From Rubricoccus sp963708165 (GTDB taxonomy: Bacteria > Bacteroidota > Rhodothermia > Rhodothermales > Rubricoccaceae), in contig OY970187.1 of NCBI GenBank assembly GCA_963708165.1, positions 3,410,001-3,474,000 on the forward strand: a DNA stretch of 64,000 nt, in the 5' to 3' direction. Positions within the stretch are counted from its first letter, which is position 1. Each line of letters opens with the position of its first letter. Shown here piece after piece: positions 36,072-46,012 of the stretch. The notes beneath the pieces were generated by a model. The model was not told the origin of the DNA, did not search any database, and saw nothing but the letters and a program-made list of their open reading frames with translations. A program made the position numbers and the translations under genes.

Positions 36072-36920
36072 TTAGAAGGGAAGGGTGCTGTCGAGTGTGG
36101 AGGAGAGCGCGCCCGCCTCGCTGCGGACGGCCCGGCCGGCCCGCACCTGAGCGTCTGCGATGAGCGAAAAGGCGAGTTGCAACTCGGCCTCGGCGCGTTC
36201 AATGTCTTGCGGTGTAGGGGTGGGCTCGTTCTCCGCCAGAAGCGGGTCGGGAGCCGTGTCGGGAGCGATCTGTAGCGCGGGAGCCTCTGGCGCGAGGCGC
36301 TGAGATGCGGGAGATGGCGCGCGGGGTGCGCGGCGGCGCGGCGCGATGCGTCGGGGAGCCGAGCGCGGGGCCTGCGCGAGACGCTCCGGTGCCGCGTCGG
36401 CCTCTGGCGCCACGTCGGCGTCGGGTTCGATGTCGACCGAGTCCTCCGCCAGAGGCGTGGCGCGCTCGGGCACGATCGGCGCCTCGTTCTCCGCGACGAC
36501 GGCCTCTGGCGAGGCCTCGGGCGAGCGGAGCGCCGTCCACGACAACGTGGCGAGGAGCAGGGCCGCCAGCGCCACCCCGCCGACGCGCCAGAGGCGAGAC
36601 GAAGGGCGTGCGGCGGCGAGGCCTCTGGCGCTCCCCGCGCGTGCGGGGCGGTCGGGAGCGTGCAGGTGCGCAGGCGCCAGAGGCGGACGCGCCAGAGGCG
36701 GACGCGCCAGAGGCGGACGCGCCTGGGCGAGCGCTGCGGCGATGACCTCGGGCGGAGCCGAGACCGCGCGGTGGGACGCGAGCGCGGCGTCGATGCGGCG
36801 TGCGAGGGCTGCTTCGGCGGCGCAGGTCGCGCAGCCGTCGAGGTGGGCCTGCACGCCGGGAGCCGTGGGCTCCCCTGCGAGCAGCAGGTCGAGATCGTGG
36901 GGGCGGTCGGGGCAGGTCAT
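36072..36920 (-). CDS. Anti-sigma factor-like membrane protein with zinc-finger-type N-terminus
   Basis: 282 residues. N-terminal HLDGCATCAAEAALARRID (H-x3-C-x2-C) is the anti-sigma zinc-binding motif. One transmembrane helix follows (VGGVALAALLLATLSWTA, about residue 115-132) and a long Pro/Glu-rich periplasmic tail. Residues 70-90 (ARPPLARPPLARPPLAP) are encoded by three direct 15-bp copies (36676-36720) that contain the 10-bp repeat. ATGA overlap with the sigma gene upstream, so it should be its regulator. Confidence 0.85.
   Translation of the reverse strand: MTCPDRPHDLDLLLAGEPTAPGVQAHLDGCATCAAEAALARRIDAALASHRAVSAPPEVIAAALAQARPPLARPPLARPPLAPAHLHAPDRPARAGSARGLAAARPSSRLWRVGGVALAALLLATLSWTALRSPEASPEAVVAENEAPIVPERATPLAEDSVDIEPDADVAPEADAAPERLAQAPRSAPRRIAPRRRAPRAPSPASQRLAPEAPALQIAPDTAPDPLLAENEPTPTPQDIERAEAELQLAFSLIADAQVRAGRAVRSEAGALSSTLDSTLPF
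36676..36720. repeat. 15-bp direct repeat x 3 built on the 10-bp motif
   Basis: Unit GCCAGAGGCGGACGC three times without interruption, preceded by a further CAGGCGCCAG. In frame in the anti-sigma gene (15 bp = 5 codons), encoding ARPPL repeats. Confidence 0.95.
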
Positions 36921-37456
36921 GGGACGGGGATCAGCTCGGGTGCTGCGAGAACGAGCGCTTCGCGGAGGCGTTTTTTGGCGCGGTGGAGGTACACCTTCAT
37001 GGTGCCCAGCGGTAGGTCGAGCGTGTCGGCGACTTCCTGATAGGCGAGGCCTTCGACCTCGCGCAGAATGACGATGGAGCGGTACGGCTCGTCGAGCGTG
37101 GCGAGCGCGCGGTCGAGCTGGCGCTGAAACTCGGCGCTCTCGGCGTCGGCCTCTGGCGAGGGCGTGTCCGCCAGAGGCTCCATCAGCGTTTCGGGGTCTC
37201 GGGCGGGCTGGGGCCGCGAGCGGCGGCGGCGGATGTGATCGAGTGCGCAGTTGCGCGCCACGCGGGCGCACCATGCGCGCTGGCTGGTTTCGGGAATCTC
37301 GGCGCAGCCGCGCCACACCTTGACGAGCGCCTCTTGCGCCGCGTCGGCGGCCTCGTCGGCGTCACGCAGAAGGTTCAGCACCACGCGGTAGACGAGGTCC
37401 GCGTGGCGTTGCACGAGGTCGTCTTGGGGAGCAGGAGAGAGGGAGGCGTGGCGCAT
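36917..37456 (-). CDS. RNA polymerase ECF sigma factor
   Basis: 179 residues. Region 2: DLVYRVVLNLLRDADEAADAAQEALVKVWRG ... NCALDHIRRRRSR. Region 4: LDRALATLDEPYRSIVILREVEGLAYQEVADTLDLPLGTMKVYLHRAKKRLREAL. Directs core polymerase to an unknown regulon, presumably including this operon, and is held by the membrane anti-sigma factor encoded downstream. Confidence 0.93.
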   Translation of the reverse strand: MRHASLSPAPQDDLVQRHADLVYRVVLNLLRDADEAADAAQEALVKVWRGCAEIPETSQRAWCARVARNCALDHIRRRRSRPQPARDPETLMEPLADTPSPEADAESAEFQRQLDRALATLDEPYRSIVILREVEGLAYQEVADTLDLPLGTMKVYLHRAKKRLREALVLAAPELIPVP

Positions 37457-37588
37457 TGTCGGGGCGAGGTAGTGCAGCGACGGCCCCCGCTCCGGGAAGG
37501 TTACAGCACAGCGCGAAACCCGCCTCTGGCGCACGAAAAAGCCTCTGGCGTTGTCGCCAGAGGCTCTCGGTCTGGGCGAGCGGGCGCG

Positions 37589-38515
37589 TTACCGCGCCAC
37601 CACCACGCGCTGCACGCGCACGCCGCTCTCGGTCGCGAGGCGTGCGAGGTACACGCCCGGCGCCAGGCTGCTGGCGTCCAGGCGGAAGGCGTGGGCGCCG
37701 CTCGCGAGAGGCCCGGTGTGGAGCACCTGCACGCGTCGCCCGCGCACGTCGTAGAGCGCGAGGTCGGCGTCGCCAGAGGCGTCGGTCTGCACGCGCACCT
37801 GGCCCGAGGTGTGGATCGGCTGCGGCCAGACGCTCAGTTCGCCAGAGGCCTCTGGCGCGTCCTCGTTCGCGACGACGGTCTGGAGCGTAAACGTCATCGT
37901 GCCCAGCGGCTGCACGCTGCCGCCGACGACAAAGGGCGCTCTCTGAATAGGCGCGATGGGCTCGCGCGGGTTTGTGTCGGCGTTGCCAGACGTGTAGCCG
38001 GTTCCGCTGTCCGTTCCCGCGTCCCACGCGAACATGGGCACGACCACTTCGCTTTGCCACCCGCCCGCGTCGTCGCGCAGGTCGAGGCTTTCGGTCCCTA
38101 CGAACCAGTCCGGGCTGGGCGCGATCATGGTGACGATCGTGACGAGCGCGTGCGCTTCGGTCGCCGTAATGGTCATGCTCACGGCCCCTGGCGAGGTGCC
38201 GATGGCGCCGCCGGTCACAGCCTCCAGAATGGCACCGCCGCCGATGGCGTCGATCTCCGCCAGAAGCGCGCCTGTGCTCCCGCTTTCGGCCATCGCCTCG
38301 ATTCCGCCAGAGGCTGTGCCGCCGGCCTCCCACAGCCTGGCGTCAGCGTTGTGCACTGCGCCCACGAGCGGCGAGAAGTGCGCGCTACCGGGAAAGCCCG
38401 ACGGAAACGTCTGCGCGCTCCACGTCGCATCGAGCGTGACGCGGTAGGTGGCGGAGGACTGCGCGAGCGTGACGCCAGAGGCGAGGAGCAGGGCGAGGGC
38501 GAGGGCGGTGCGCAT
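37589..38515 (-). CDS. Spondin-domain secreted protein with T9SS sorting domain
   Basis: 308 residues from the ATG at 38515; signal peptide MRTALALALLLASGVTLAQ. The middle matches a Spondin_N domain: ATYRVTLDATWSAQTFPSGFPGSAHFSPLVGAVHN, LWEAGGTASGGIEAMAESGS, MIAPSPDWFVGTESLDL. The C-terminus SVWPQPIHTSGQVRVQTDA ... LYDVRGRRVQVLHTG ... LAPGVYLARLATESGVRVQRVVV is a type A sorting domain. Surface exposed via T9SS; may bind matrix or metal. Confidence 0.87.
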   Translation of the reverse strand: MRTALALALLLASGVTLAQSSATYRVTLDATWSAQTFPSGFPGSAHFSPLVGAVHNADARLWEAGGTASGGIEAMAESGSTGALLAEIDAIGGGAILEAVTGGAIGTSPGAVSMTITATEAHALVTIVTMIAPSPDWFVGTESLDLRDDAGGWQSEVVVPMFAWDAGTDSGTGYTSGNADTNPREPIAPIQRAPFVVGGSVQPLGTMTFTLQTVVANEDAPEASGELSVWPQPIHTSGQVRVQTDASGDADLALYDVRGRRVQVLHTGPLASGAHAFRLDASSLAPGVYLARLATESGVRVQRVVVAR

Positions 38516-38582
38516 GCATCGGCGGGTGGGCGTTCTCGGACAACGTACGGCGGACGCTGGTGAGTGCAGGCCTCTGGCGGCG

Positions 38583-39611
38583 CTACTCGGTGACGTGCAC
38601 CGAGGCGACCATGCGCCACGCCTCGCCGCGCGCCATCCGCACGGCAAGGCGCACCGGCTCGCGCCCGATCCGCACGCGCCCGCTCCACACGTCGCCAGAG
38701 GCCCGCAGGTCCTGGTTGTGGACGGCGCCGTCGAAGACCGCGACCTCGCGCGCGCCTTCGACCTCGATCTGGATCGGCGCGCGGGTTCCGGCGCTGTAGC
38801 CTTCCTCGGGTACGGTACTCAGCAGGCGAAACCGGACGCCGCTGTTGAGCACCCACGGCGGCCCGCTGTCACTCTGCGTCACATTCGAGCTCCACGCGTT
38901 GCGGCGCGTCGTCTCGCCAGGGGCGCGCAGGCAGGCCGCCTCCGGCACCTCGCGCGCGACGGCGGCGGTGAGCGAGAGCGGCCGCGCCAGAAGCTGCCAG
39001 CGCTCCAGCGTGGGGATGTGCGTGCGTGCAAAGGCGTCGGGCGAGGTGGCGAACCACGCGGGGTTGAAGCGCGGGAAAAACTGGCCTCTGGCGACGCCGC
39101 CCGCGCCCCAGGTCGGGTCCATCAGGATCCAGTCGCGCCCGGCACGCGCCGCGACCCAGGCGTGGAGGCCATCGGGTGAGATAGCGGCGCTGCCGCTCTC
39201 TGGCAGCCCCCAGCCGTCGACGTAGGCCGATTCGATGTCCATCTCCTGTAGAAGAGACACGAGCAGCCGCGCATAGCCCTCGCACACGCCCCGGCGCGTC
39301 GCAAACGTGGTATCGGCCGACTGGCTAGGGCGGCGGCCCGTCAGCGCCTCCACGTCGTACGCGATGTGTGCGGTCGTCCAGCGGAACGCGGCGCGAATGC
39401 GCGCGCCGTCACTGCGCCCAGCGCGCTGCAGGTACCGCGCGAGGCTCTTGATGTCGCGTTCGTCCCGCTCCGACGCCTCAAGCGCATAGCCGTCCACCGC
39501 GCTCCAATCGCCGGTCGCCAGAGGCGAGGGGCAGGTTTGCGCCTCGGCTCGGGACACGAGGGCCTCTGGCGCGAGAGCGAGCAGGAAACCGAGCACGAAG
39601 AGACACCGCAT
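38583..39611 (-). CDS. Secreted transglutaminase-like protein
   Basis: 342 residues, signal peptide MRCLFVLGFLLALAPEALVSRAEAQ. The transglutaminase-like triad is visible: Cys110 in RRGVCEGYARLL, His150 in GLHAWV, Asp165 in MDPTWGAGG. A C-terminal beta domain follows (VRFRLLSTVPEEGYSAGTRAPIQIEVEGAREVAVFDG). Resembles the kyphoscoliosis-peptidase-type transglutaminase family: protease or cross-linking enzyme in the periplasm. Confidence 0.88.
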   Translation of the reverse strand: MRCLFVLGFLLALAPEALVSRAEAQTCPSPLATGDWSAVDGYALEASERDERDIKSLARYLQRAGRSDGARIRAAFRWTTAHIAYDVEALTGRRPSQSADTTFATRRGVCEGYARLLVSLLQEMDIESAYVDGWGLPESGSAAISPDGLHAWVAARAGRDWILMDPTWGAGGVARGQFFPRFNPAWFATSPDAFARTHIPTLERWQLLARPLSLTAAVAREVPEAACLRAPGETTRRNAWSSNVTQSDSGPPWVLNSGVRFRLLSTVPEEGYSAGTRAPIQIEVEGAREVAVFDGAVHNQDLRASGDVWSGRVRIGREPVRLAVRMARGEAWRMVASVHVTE

Positions 39612-39650
39612 GCGCTCAGTATCGGCGGGCGCAGGCGTATCTAAACGGGA

Positions 39651-40487
39651 CTAGATGGTCAGGCTGTCGGCCAATCGTGCCGCGGCATCGCCCGCGGCCT
39701 GCGCGAAGTCGTCGCCGCCAGAGGCGTAGAGAATGCCGCGCGACGAGTTGACCAGGATCGGCCCGCTTGCGTTGGCCACGAGCACCGCCTCTGGCGTCCC
39801 GCCTTGCGCGCCCACGCCGGGAACGAGCAGCGGCGCCTCGGGGTGCGCCTCGCGCAGTTCCGCCAGAAGCTCGGGCCGCGTCGCTCCGGCCACAAAGCCT
39901 ACGGTGCCGGGCAGCCCTTGGCCCGCCCGCACCGCCATATCTGCCGTGTGGCGCCAGAGGCTGCGCTCCCCACCATCGGCGCCTCTGGCGACGAGCGCCT
40001 GCAGGTCCGTGCCGCTCGGGTTGGAGGTCAGCGCGAGCACAAACGCGCATCGCCCTGGGTACTCCAAGAACGGCGCGACCGAATCTGCTCCCATGTATGG
40101 TGCGACGGTCGCCGCGTCGCCTAGAAGACTGTCGTAGAGCGAAGCTGCGTAGCGCCGCCCGGTGTTGCCGATGTCGCCGCGCTTGCCGTCCAGAATCAGC
40201 AGTCGGTTGCTGGCGCGAACGGCCTCGCAGACGGCATCGAGCGCGTCCCACCCGTCGGGTCCGAACGCTTCGAAGAACGCCAGGTTGGGCTTGAACGCCG
40301 CCGCACGCTCGGCCGTCGCCGCGATGATCTCTTTGCAGAACGCCGCGGCACCCGTCGCGCCTGCCGTCTCGCTCACGCCAGAGGCGAACTTCGCAGGCAT
40401 CCGCTCTGGATCAGGATCGAGGCCGACGCAGAGGACGGAGCCGCTGGCGCCAGAGGCGGCGGCGAGTCGGTCGGGGAAGGGCGTCAT
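39651..40487 (-). CDS. pyrF: Orotidine 5'-phosphate decarboxylase (type 2)
   Basis: 278 residues from the ATG at 40487; the in-frame extension upstream is translated heptamer array and is rejected. Catalytic signature LILDGKRGDIGNTG (D100, K102, D105). FKPNLAFFEAFGPDGW and PYMGADSVAPFL are typical of the type 2 (PyrF-2) subfamily. Makes UMP from OMP. One repeat copy is read in the rare frame giving LWR (SLWRHTADM). Confidence 0.95.
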   Translation of the reverse strand: MTPFPDRLAAASGASGSVLCVGLDPDPERMPAKFASGVSETAGATGAAAFCKEIIAATAERAAAFKPNLAFFEAFGPDGWDALDAVCEAVRASNRLLILDGKRGDIGNTGRRYAASLYDSLLGDAATVAPYMGADSVAPFLEYPGRCAFVLALTSNPSGTDLQALVARGADGGERSLWRHTADMAVRAGQGLPGTVGFVAGATRPELLAELREAHPEAPLLVPGVGAQGGTPEAVLVANASGPILVNSSRGILYASGGDDFAQAAGDAAARLADSLTI

Positions 40488-40490
40488 GAG

Positions 40491-40525
40491 AAGGGGGAAG
40501 GGGGAAGGGGGAAGGGGGAAGGGGG
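40491..40525. repeat. Heptamer tandem array AAGGGGG x 5
   Basis: Five perfect 7-bp units plus a partial one, starting 4 bases upstream of the pyrF start codon. Confidence 0.97.
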
Positions 40526-40562
40526 AAGGGTTGGACAGGTCGGCTCTCAAAAGTTCCGGTCG

Positions 40563-40580
40563 GCCTCTGGCGCCAGAGGC
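40563..40580. repeat. 18-bp palindrome between heptamer arrays
   Basis: GCCTCTGGCGCCAGAGGC, midway between the AAGGGGG and GGAACTC arrays and 21 bases before the latter. Confidence 0.95.
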
Positions 40581-40601
40581 CGAGGGGAAGCAGCTTCACT
40601 C

Positions 40602-40634
40602 GGAACTCGGAACTCGGAACTCGGAACTCGGAAC
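40602..40634. repeat. Heptamer tandem array GGAACTC x 4.7
   Basis: Four full units plus GGAAC, 127 bases upstream of the acyl-CoA dehydrogenase start. Confidence 0.97.
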
Positions 40635-40760
40635 GAAGCGAAGCGCCCCGCCAGAGGCCGCGCGATTCGACAAATCCGGGCTTGCCAGAGGGACCCCGCG
40701 CGTGCTTCTTAGCGTAGCAGAAAGCGCTTCCGACGACCCAAACTCAACCCGCACCTGATT

Positions 40761-42795
40761 ATGTCTCTCCTCTCTCAACTTAAAGGCGTCTCCGCTCGCG
40801 ATCAGAAGATGATCGAGGAGGCCGAAGTCATGATGGGGCCCGAGCCCGAGGAAATGGGCTTCGTCAAGAACCTCTTCTGGGGCCGCGTCCGCGAAGAACT
40901 CGTTTTCCCATATCCCGAGGTCTCGCCAGAGGAGAAGACCAAGACCGACGCGCTCGTGGCCGAGCTAGAGGCGTACATGAAAGATGAGCACCCGCGCGTG
41001 CAGATCGACGCCGAGGAGCACATTCCGGAGTGGGCCATCCAGCGCCTCTTCGACATGGGCGTGCTCGGCATGACTATTCCCGAGCAGTACGGCGGCATGG
41101 GGCTCGGCGTGGCCAGCTACAACCGCGTGCTCGAAGTGCTCGGCCGCTATTGCGGCTCCACGGCCGTCGTGGTCAGCGCGCACCAGTCCATCGGCTGCAA
41201 GGCGCTGATGCTCTTCGGCACCGAGGAGCAAAAGGACGAGTTCCTGCCCATGGTGGCCCGTGAGAAGCTTTCCGCCTTCGCGCTCAGCGAGCCGCAGGTC
41301 GGCAGCGACGCCGCAGGCCAGGAGACGACGTGCTACTGGGACGAAGAGAAGCAGGTCTACGTGCTCAACGGCGAGAAGAAGTGGAGCACCTCTGGCGCCT
41401 ACTCCGGTCTCTACACCGTGATGGCCAAGCACCGCTACACCGATCCCAAGACGGGCAAGGAACGCGACGGCGTCACCGCCCTCATCGTGACGCCCGACAT
41501 GAAGGGCGCCGAGGTCTACGAGGCCAACCGCTCCAAGACCGGCATCCGCGGCACGTGGCAGGCCCGCTTCCGCTTTACCGACGTGGAAGTCCCCGCCAGC
41601 CCGCCGTCTCCACACCGAGGGGCAGGGTCTCAAGGTCGCCCTCACGTGCCTCAACTACGGCCGCTGCACGTTGAGCGCGGGTGTCACCGGCGCCGCCAAG
41701 CAGGCCAGCGAGCAGGCCACCAAGTGGGCCATGACGCGCTACCAGTTTCAGCGGCCTCTGGCGGACTTCGAGCTCGTGCAGAAGCGCATCGCCGAGATGC
41801 ACGCGCTGACCTACGCCATGGACGCCGCGCTCTACATGACGTGCGGCTTCCTGGACCGCCACGACAAGGACATCATGGTCGAGACGGCCGCGTGCAAAGT
41901 CTTCTGCTCCGAGCAGGGCTGGAACGTGATCGACAGCGCCATGCAGATCATGGGCGGCGAGGGCTACGTGACCGAAAACGAGTTCGACCGCCTCTGGCGT
42001 GACAACCGCATCCACCGCATCGTGGAGGGCTCCAACGAGGTCATGCAGTCGTTCATCTTCGCCTACGGCGGCAAGCAGTTGGCAGAGCACATGCTCGGCC
42101 TGCTCAACGCCGTCTCGTGGGACGGAGAGGAGACGCCCGGCGAAAACCTCTCGCGCATCTTTGGCAACGCGCTCAAGCCCGCGACCGTCAAGGCCGGTAC
42201 GCCCATCGCAGCCGAGCTGTACCTCGGCAAGAAGGTGCCCAAGACGCCCGTCGCGCGCGTTCACCCGAGCCTCCGCACCTTTGCGGACCGCCTGGCACGT
42301 CACGCGCAGAACCACACGATGGTGTTCAAGAAAGCGTCCAAGGCGCTGGAGAACGAGATCGTCGGCCGTCAGGCCGTGCAGGCGCGCCTGGCCGACAACG
42401 CGATCCTGATGTTCGTCTGGGCCTCGGTGCTGTCCAAGCTGGACCGCCAGATGGCCTCTGGCGAGACGGGCGCCGCGTGGGAGCGTGACAAGGCTGCGGG
42501 CCTGCACTTCCTCCACATGGCGCACGAGACCATCGAGGAGAACAACCGCAAGGTGATGAAAAACTCCGACGATTCGATGCGCCGCACCGCTGCCGCAGCC
42601 ATCAGCTGGATGGAGACCCTGCCGACCTCGGACTACTACGTCCACGAGTCCAGCCCCATCGCCGCTGGCGACGGGCACGCGATTCAGAAGGCGTACGTCA
42701 AGCAGTTCCCCGGCGACGGCGAGCCGTTTGTCCCCACGGACGCGTCCGCCTCTGGCGACGGCGCGGTCGTGGAGGCGACGCCTGCCGAGGCGTAA
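40761..42795 (+). CDS. Acyl-CoA dehydrogenase, very-long-chain type, one frame break
   Basis: About 677 residues, larger than ordinary acyl-CoA dehydrogenases (about 380) because of a C-terminal extension like VLCAD/ACAD9. MTIPEQYGGMGLG, FALSEPQVGSDAA, LNGEKKWSTSGA (FAD and substrate binding) are in the first frame. GGEGYVTENEFDRLWRDNRIHRIVEGSNEVM with the catalytic Glu region is in the second. The break is near 41597: AGCCCGCCGTC should be AGCCGCCGTC, giving PASRRLHTEGQGLKVALTCLNYGR, so one extra C. First step of fatty acid beta-oxidation. Confidence 0.93.
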
Positions 42796-42912
42796 CGCTT
42801 CTCGGCCTCGGCCTCTGGCGCCCTCTCCCGACACGTGCGGGGGAGGGCGCCGCTCGTTTCCGCCTCTCCCGGCAGAGGCTCGCTATCCTGCTCTCCCGCT
42901 CCGCCCGCTGTT

Positions 42913-44371
42913 ATGCGCTCCCTCACGCTCGCCGTTCTCCTCCTCGCCTCTGGCGCCAGTGCCCAAGACCTGGGCGAGACTACCTTCGAAAACTCCGGCT
43001 CGCCAGAGGCTCAAGCGCCGTTCCTGCGCGGCCTGCTGCTGCTTCACTCGTTCGAGTACGACGACGCGCGCGACGCCTTTAACGAGGCGCAGGCCATCGA
43101 CCCGAGCTTTGGCATGGCGTACTGGGGCGAGGCGATGACGCACAACCACCCGATCTGGATGCGGCAGGACCGCGAGGCGGCGCGGCTCGTGATGGAGGAG
43201 CTTGCGATCCTGAACTACGGAGCGGGCCGCGGCGCCGACGCCACGCCGCGTGAGGCCGCGTACTTCGAGACCATCCGGGTTCTCTTCGGCTACTCGGAGG
43301 ACAACCTAGACGCCGACAAAGAGGACCGCGACGACGCCTACGCCCTCGCCATGCGCGACCTCGCCGCGCGCTACCCGGACGACCTGGACGCGCAGGCGTT
43401 TTACGCGCTCGCGCTTCTGGGCACCGCGCACGAAGGCCGCGACTTCGCGACGTACATGAAGGCCGCGGCGGTCGCGGAGAAGGTGTTCGCGGACAACCCG
43501 CGACACCCGGGAGCGGCCCACTATCTCATCCACGCCTACGACGACCCGGTGCACGCGCCGCTGGGCCTGCGCCCGGCGCGGTCTACGACGGCATCGCGCC
43601 CGCCGCATCCCACGCGCTCCACATGCCGAGCCACATCTACCTCGCACTGGGCATGATGGAGCCTACGCGTGACGATCAACGCGCGCAGCTACGCCGCCGC
43701 CCGCGATGCCTCCAGCCGCCGCGGCGAGGCCCTCAACGGCCACGGCTGGCACGCGCTCTGGTGGTGGCACTACGCCGCGACGCAGCTCGACGAGCGGCCT
43801 CTGGCGGATTCGCTTCTCGCGCTCGCCTCCAAACACGGCACCCGCGAAGACCGCGACGGCACGACGGCGCAGGCGCACATCGCGAGGCATCGCGGCCGCG
43901 CACGCCACCGCCTTCAGCGACGCTGACGTGCTGGGACGAGGTCGCGCGGCGGGCGCCGACGCTTCGCTCACGACGCGCGCCGCACGTCGATCTCGCCAGA
44001 GGCCACGCGGCTCTCAACGCAGGAGACCTGAGCACCGCGCGCACACTTGCAGATGGACTGCAGAAGCCTCTGGCGCCAGCGCGCCGTGGTCGGCGTGCGC
44101 GCGGCGGCGGTCTTGGACGGGCTCGTGCTGATGCAAGAAGGTGACGTGGCCGTAGGGCCTCGCGCGGCTCCGCGAAGCCGCTTCCATCGAAGCCGAGGCG
44201 CCGCTCACGTTCGGGCCGCCCTCGCCGGTCGTCCCGGCGAGCGAGGCGCTGGGCATGGCGCTAGAGTCCATCGGGGAGACCGAGGACGCCGCGAGGGCTT
44301 ACGAAGTCGTGATGACGCGCGCGCCCAACCGGCGCCAGTCGGCTGAGCGGCTGGCGGTTCTCCGCGGATGA
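42913..44371 (+). pseudogene. Secreted TPR-like protein, several frame breaks
   Basis: Signal peptide MRSLTLAVLLLASGASAQ from the ATG at 42913. The first about 222 codons read cleanly with TPR-like repeats (LLLLHSFEYDDARDAFNEAQAIDPSFGMAYWGEA, AQAFYALALLGTAHEG, HPGAAHYLIHAYDDPVHA). After 43580 the reading frame must be changed repeatedly: APAASHALHMPSHIYLALG, then RSYAAARDASSRRGEALNGHGWHALWWWHY, later SEALGMALESIGETEDAARAYEVVMTRAPNRRQSAERLAVLRG ending at 44371. Conserved residues survive on both sides of each break, so indels in the assembly or very recent decay are both possible. Confidence 0.72.
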
Positions 44372-44573
44372 CGCGCGGCAGTAGCCCTCGCGCCAGAGGC
44401 GGTCGCGCCAGAGGCCTCGGGCGTGGTCGGAGGGCACCGTGCATGGTGTCCCTGCGTCGGCCCGCGCCTTTCTTTGCCATTGGCTACTCACTGTCGGTCC
44501 CACCCAAACTCGCGCTCTCTTCCGGGATCCGCGCCAGAGGCCAGGGCTACCATCGGGAAACACCTTTCCGAAC

Positions 44574-45830
44574 ATGGCCAAACAGCAGCCTCTGGCGCCT
44601 GGATTCGAGCGCACCGTCTTGGACAATGGCGTCCGCGTCGTCACCGAAACGATCCCTTCCGTTCGCAGCATCGCCGTCGGCGCGTGGGTAGACGCGGGCA
44701 GCCGCGACGAGACCGAGGCGGAAGCCGGGCTCACGCACTTTATCGAGCACCTCGTCTTTAAGGGGACGCGGGCGCGCCAGGGGCACCATATCAATCAGCG
44801 GATGGAATCCGTCGGTGGGTACCTCAACGCGTTCACGACCAAGGAGAACACCTGCTTCTACGCTCGCGCGCTGGACGAGCACCTCGCGCGCGCGCTCGAC
44901 ACCACGCTCGACCTCGTCACGCAGCCCACGCTGCCGGAGCGCGAGATCGAGAAGGAGAAAGATGTCGTCGTGGAAGAGATCAAGATGTATGAGGACGCGC
45001 CAGAGGACCACGTATACGATCACTACGAGGCCGCGATGTACCCCGCTCACCCGCTCGGGCGTCCCATCATCGGCACGCCCGAAACGGTCCGCTCGTTCAC
45101 GCGCGACGACCTCACGGGCTACATGGACCGGCACTACGTGCCCAACCGGCTCGTCGTGAGCGTCGCGGGACACGCACGCCACGCCGACGTGGTGCGGCTC
45201 GTCGAGAAGCAACTCCGCGGCTTCGACCGCGCGCCAGAGGCTCTGCACCGCGAGCCCGCCGACGACTACACGCCTCTGGCGACGGAGATCGAGGTCACCA
45301 CGACGCAGCAGGCACACCTCGTCGTGGGCACGCGCAGCTTTGGCGCGCTGGACCCGCGCAAGACGTCGCTCAGCGTGCTCAACACGATCCTGGGCGGCGG
45401 CATGTCCTCGCGGCTCAACCAGAACATCCGCGAGAAGTACGGCTACTGCTACTCCGTCTACTCGTTCGTTAACCTGGTCCGCGACGCAGGCGACGTGGGC
45501 GTGTACATGGCCACGGACCCCTCGCGGCTAGATCGCTCGCGCCAACTCATCGTGCGCGAGCTTCAAAAGCTGGCCTCTGGCGCGGTGAGCGCGCGGATGC
45601 TCGCCCGCGCGAAGGAGCAGTTGAAGGGCTCCGTCATGCTGGGCGTCGAGAGCATGTCCAACCGGATGCAGCGCCTGGGCCGGGTGGAGCTGACGTTCGA
45701 GGAACACATCTCGCTGGACACGGCCATCGAGGAGGTGATGGCTGTCACGGCCGAGGACGTGCGGAGCGTGGCGGAGACGCTGTTCGTGGAGGACCGTCTG
45801 AGCACCGTCGCGCTCGTGCCCGCGGCCTAG
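44574..45830 (+). CDS. M16 family zinc peptidase (processing-peptidase-like)
   Basis: 418 residues from the ATG at 44574. Inverted zinc motif HFIEH at residues 55-59 with the distal Glu in EREIEKEKDVVVEEI about 75 residues on, GGYLNAFTTKENTCFYARAL, and the C-terminal R/Y pair in GGGMSSRLNQNIREKYGYCYSVYS. Soluble, no signal peptide; the family includes PqqL/YmxG and mitochondrial MPP beta. Intact. An 18-bp palindrome begins on the last base of the stop codon. Confidence 0.94.
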   Translation: MAKQQPLAPGFERTVLDNGVRVVTETIPSVRSIAVGAWVDAGSRDETEAEAGLTHFIEHLVFKGTRARQGHHINQRMESVGGYLNAFTTKENTCFYARALDEHLARALDTTLDLVTQPTLPEREIEKEKDVVVEEIKMYEDAPEDHVYDHYEAAMYPAHPLGRPIIGTPETVRSFTRDDLTGYMDRHYVPNRLVVSVAGHARHADVVRLVEKQLRGFDRAPEALHREPADDYTPLATEIEVTTTQQAHLVVGTRSFGALDPRKTSLSVLNTILGGGMSSRLNQNIREKYGYCYSVYSFVNLVRDAGDVGVYMATDPSRLDRSRQLIVRELQKLASGAVSARMLARAKEQLKGSVMLGVESMSNRMQRLGRVELTFEEHISLDTAIEEVMAVTAEDVRSVAETLFVEDRLSTVALVPAA

Positions 45831-46012
45831 CCTCTGGCGCCAGAGGCGGGATGCGTTTTACCCGGCGTGGTATTGCGAATCTCGCGCGGCGCCAGAGGCG
45901 CGTTGTGTATGGTGGAATGAGGCGGGTATCATCGGTTACGCTGCGCCAAGTTTACCTGGCGTGGCGCCGCCCAATAATTGTTAGCGCGCCTCCAAACCTC
46001 TCGCATTTCGTC

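Noticed and set aside
40488..40550. N-terminal extension of PyrF (21 extra residues)
   Set aside because: The extension is only translated AAGGGGG array (PSPFPLPPSPFPL); the conserved protein begins at MTPFPDRLA.
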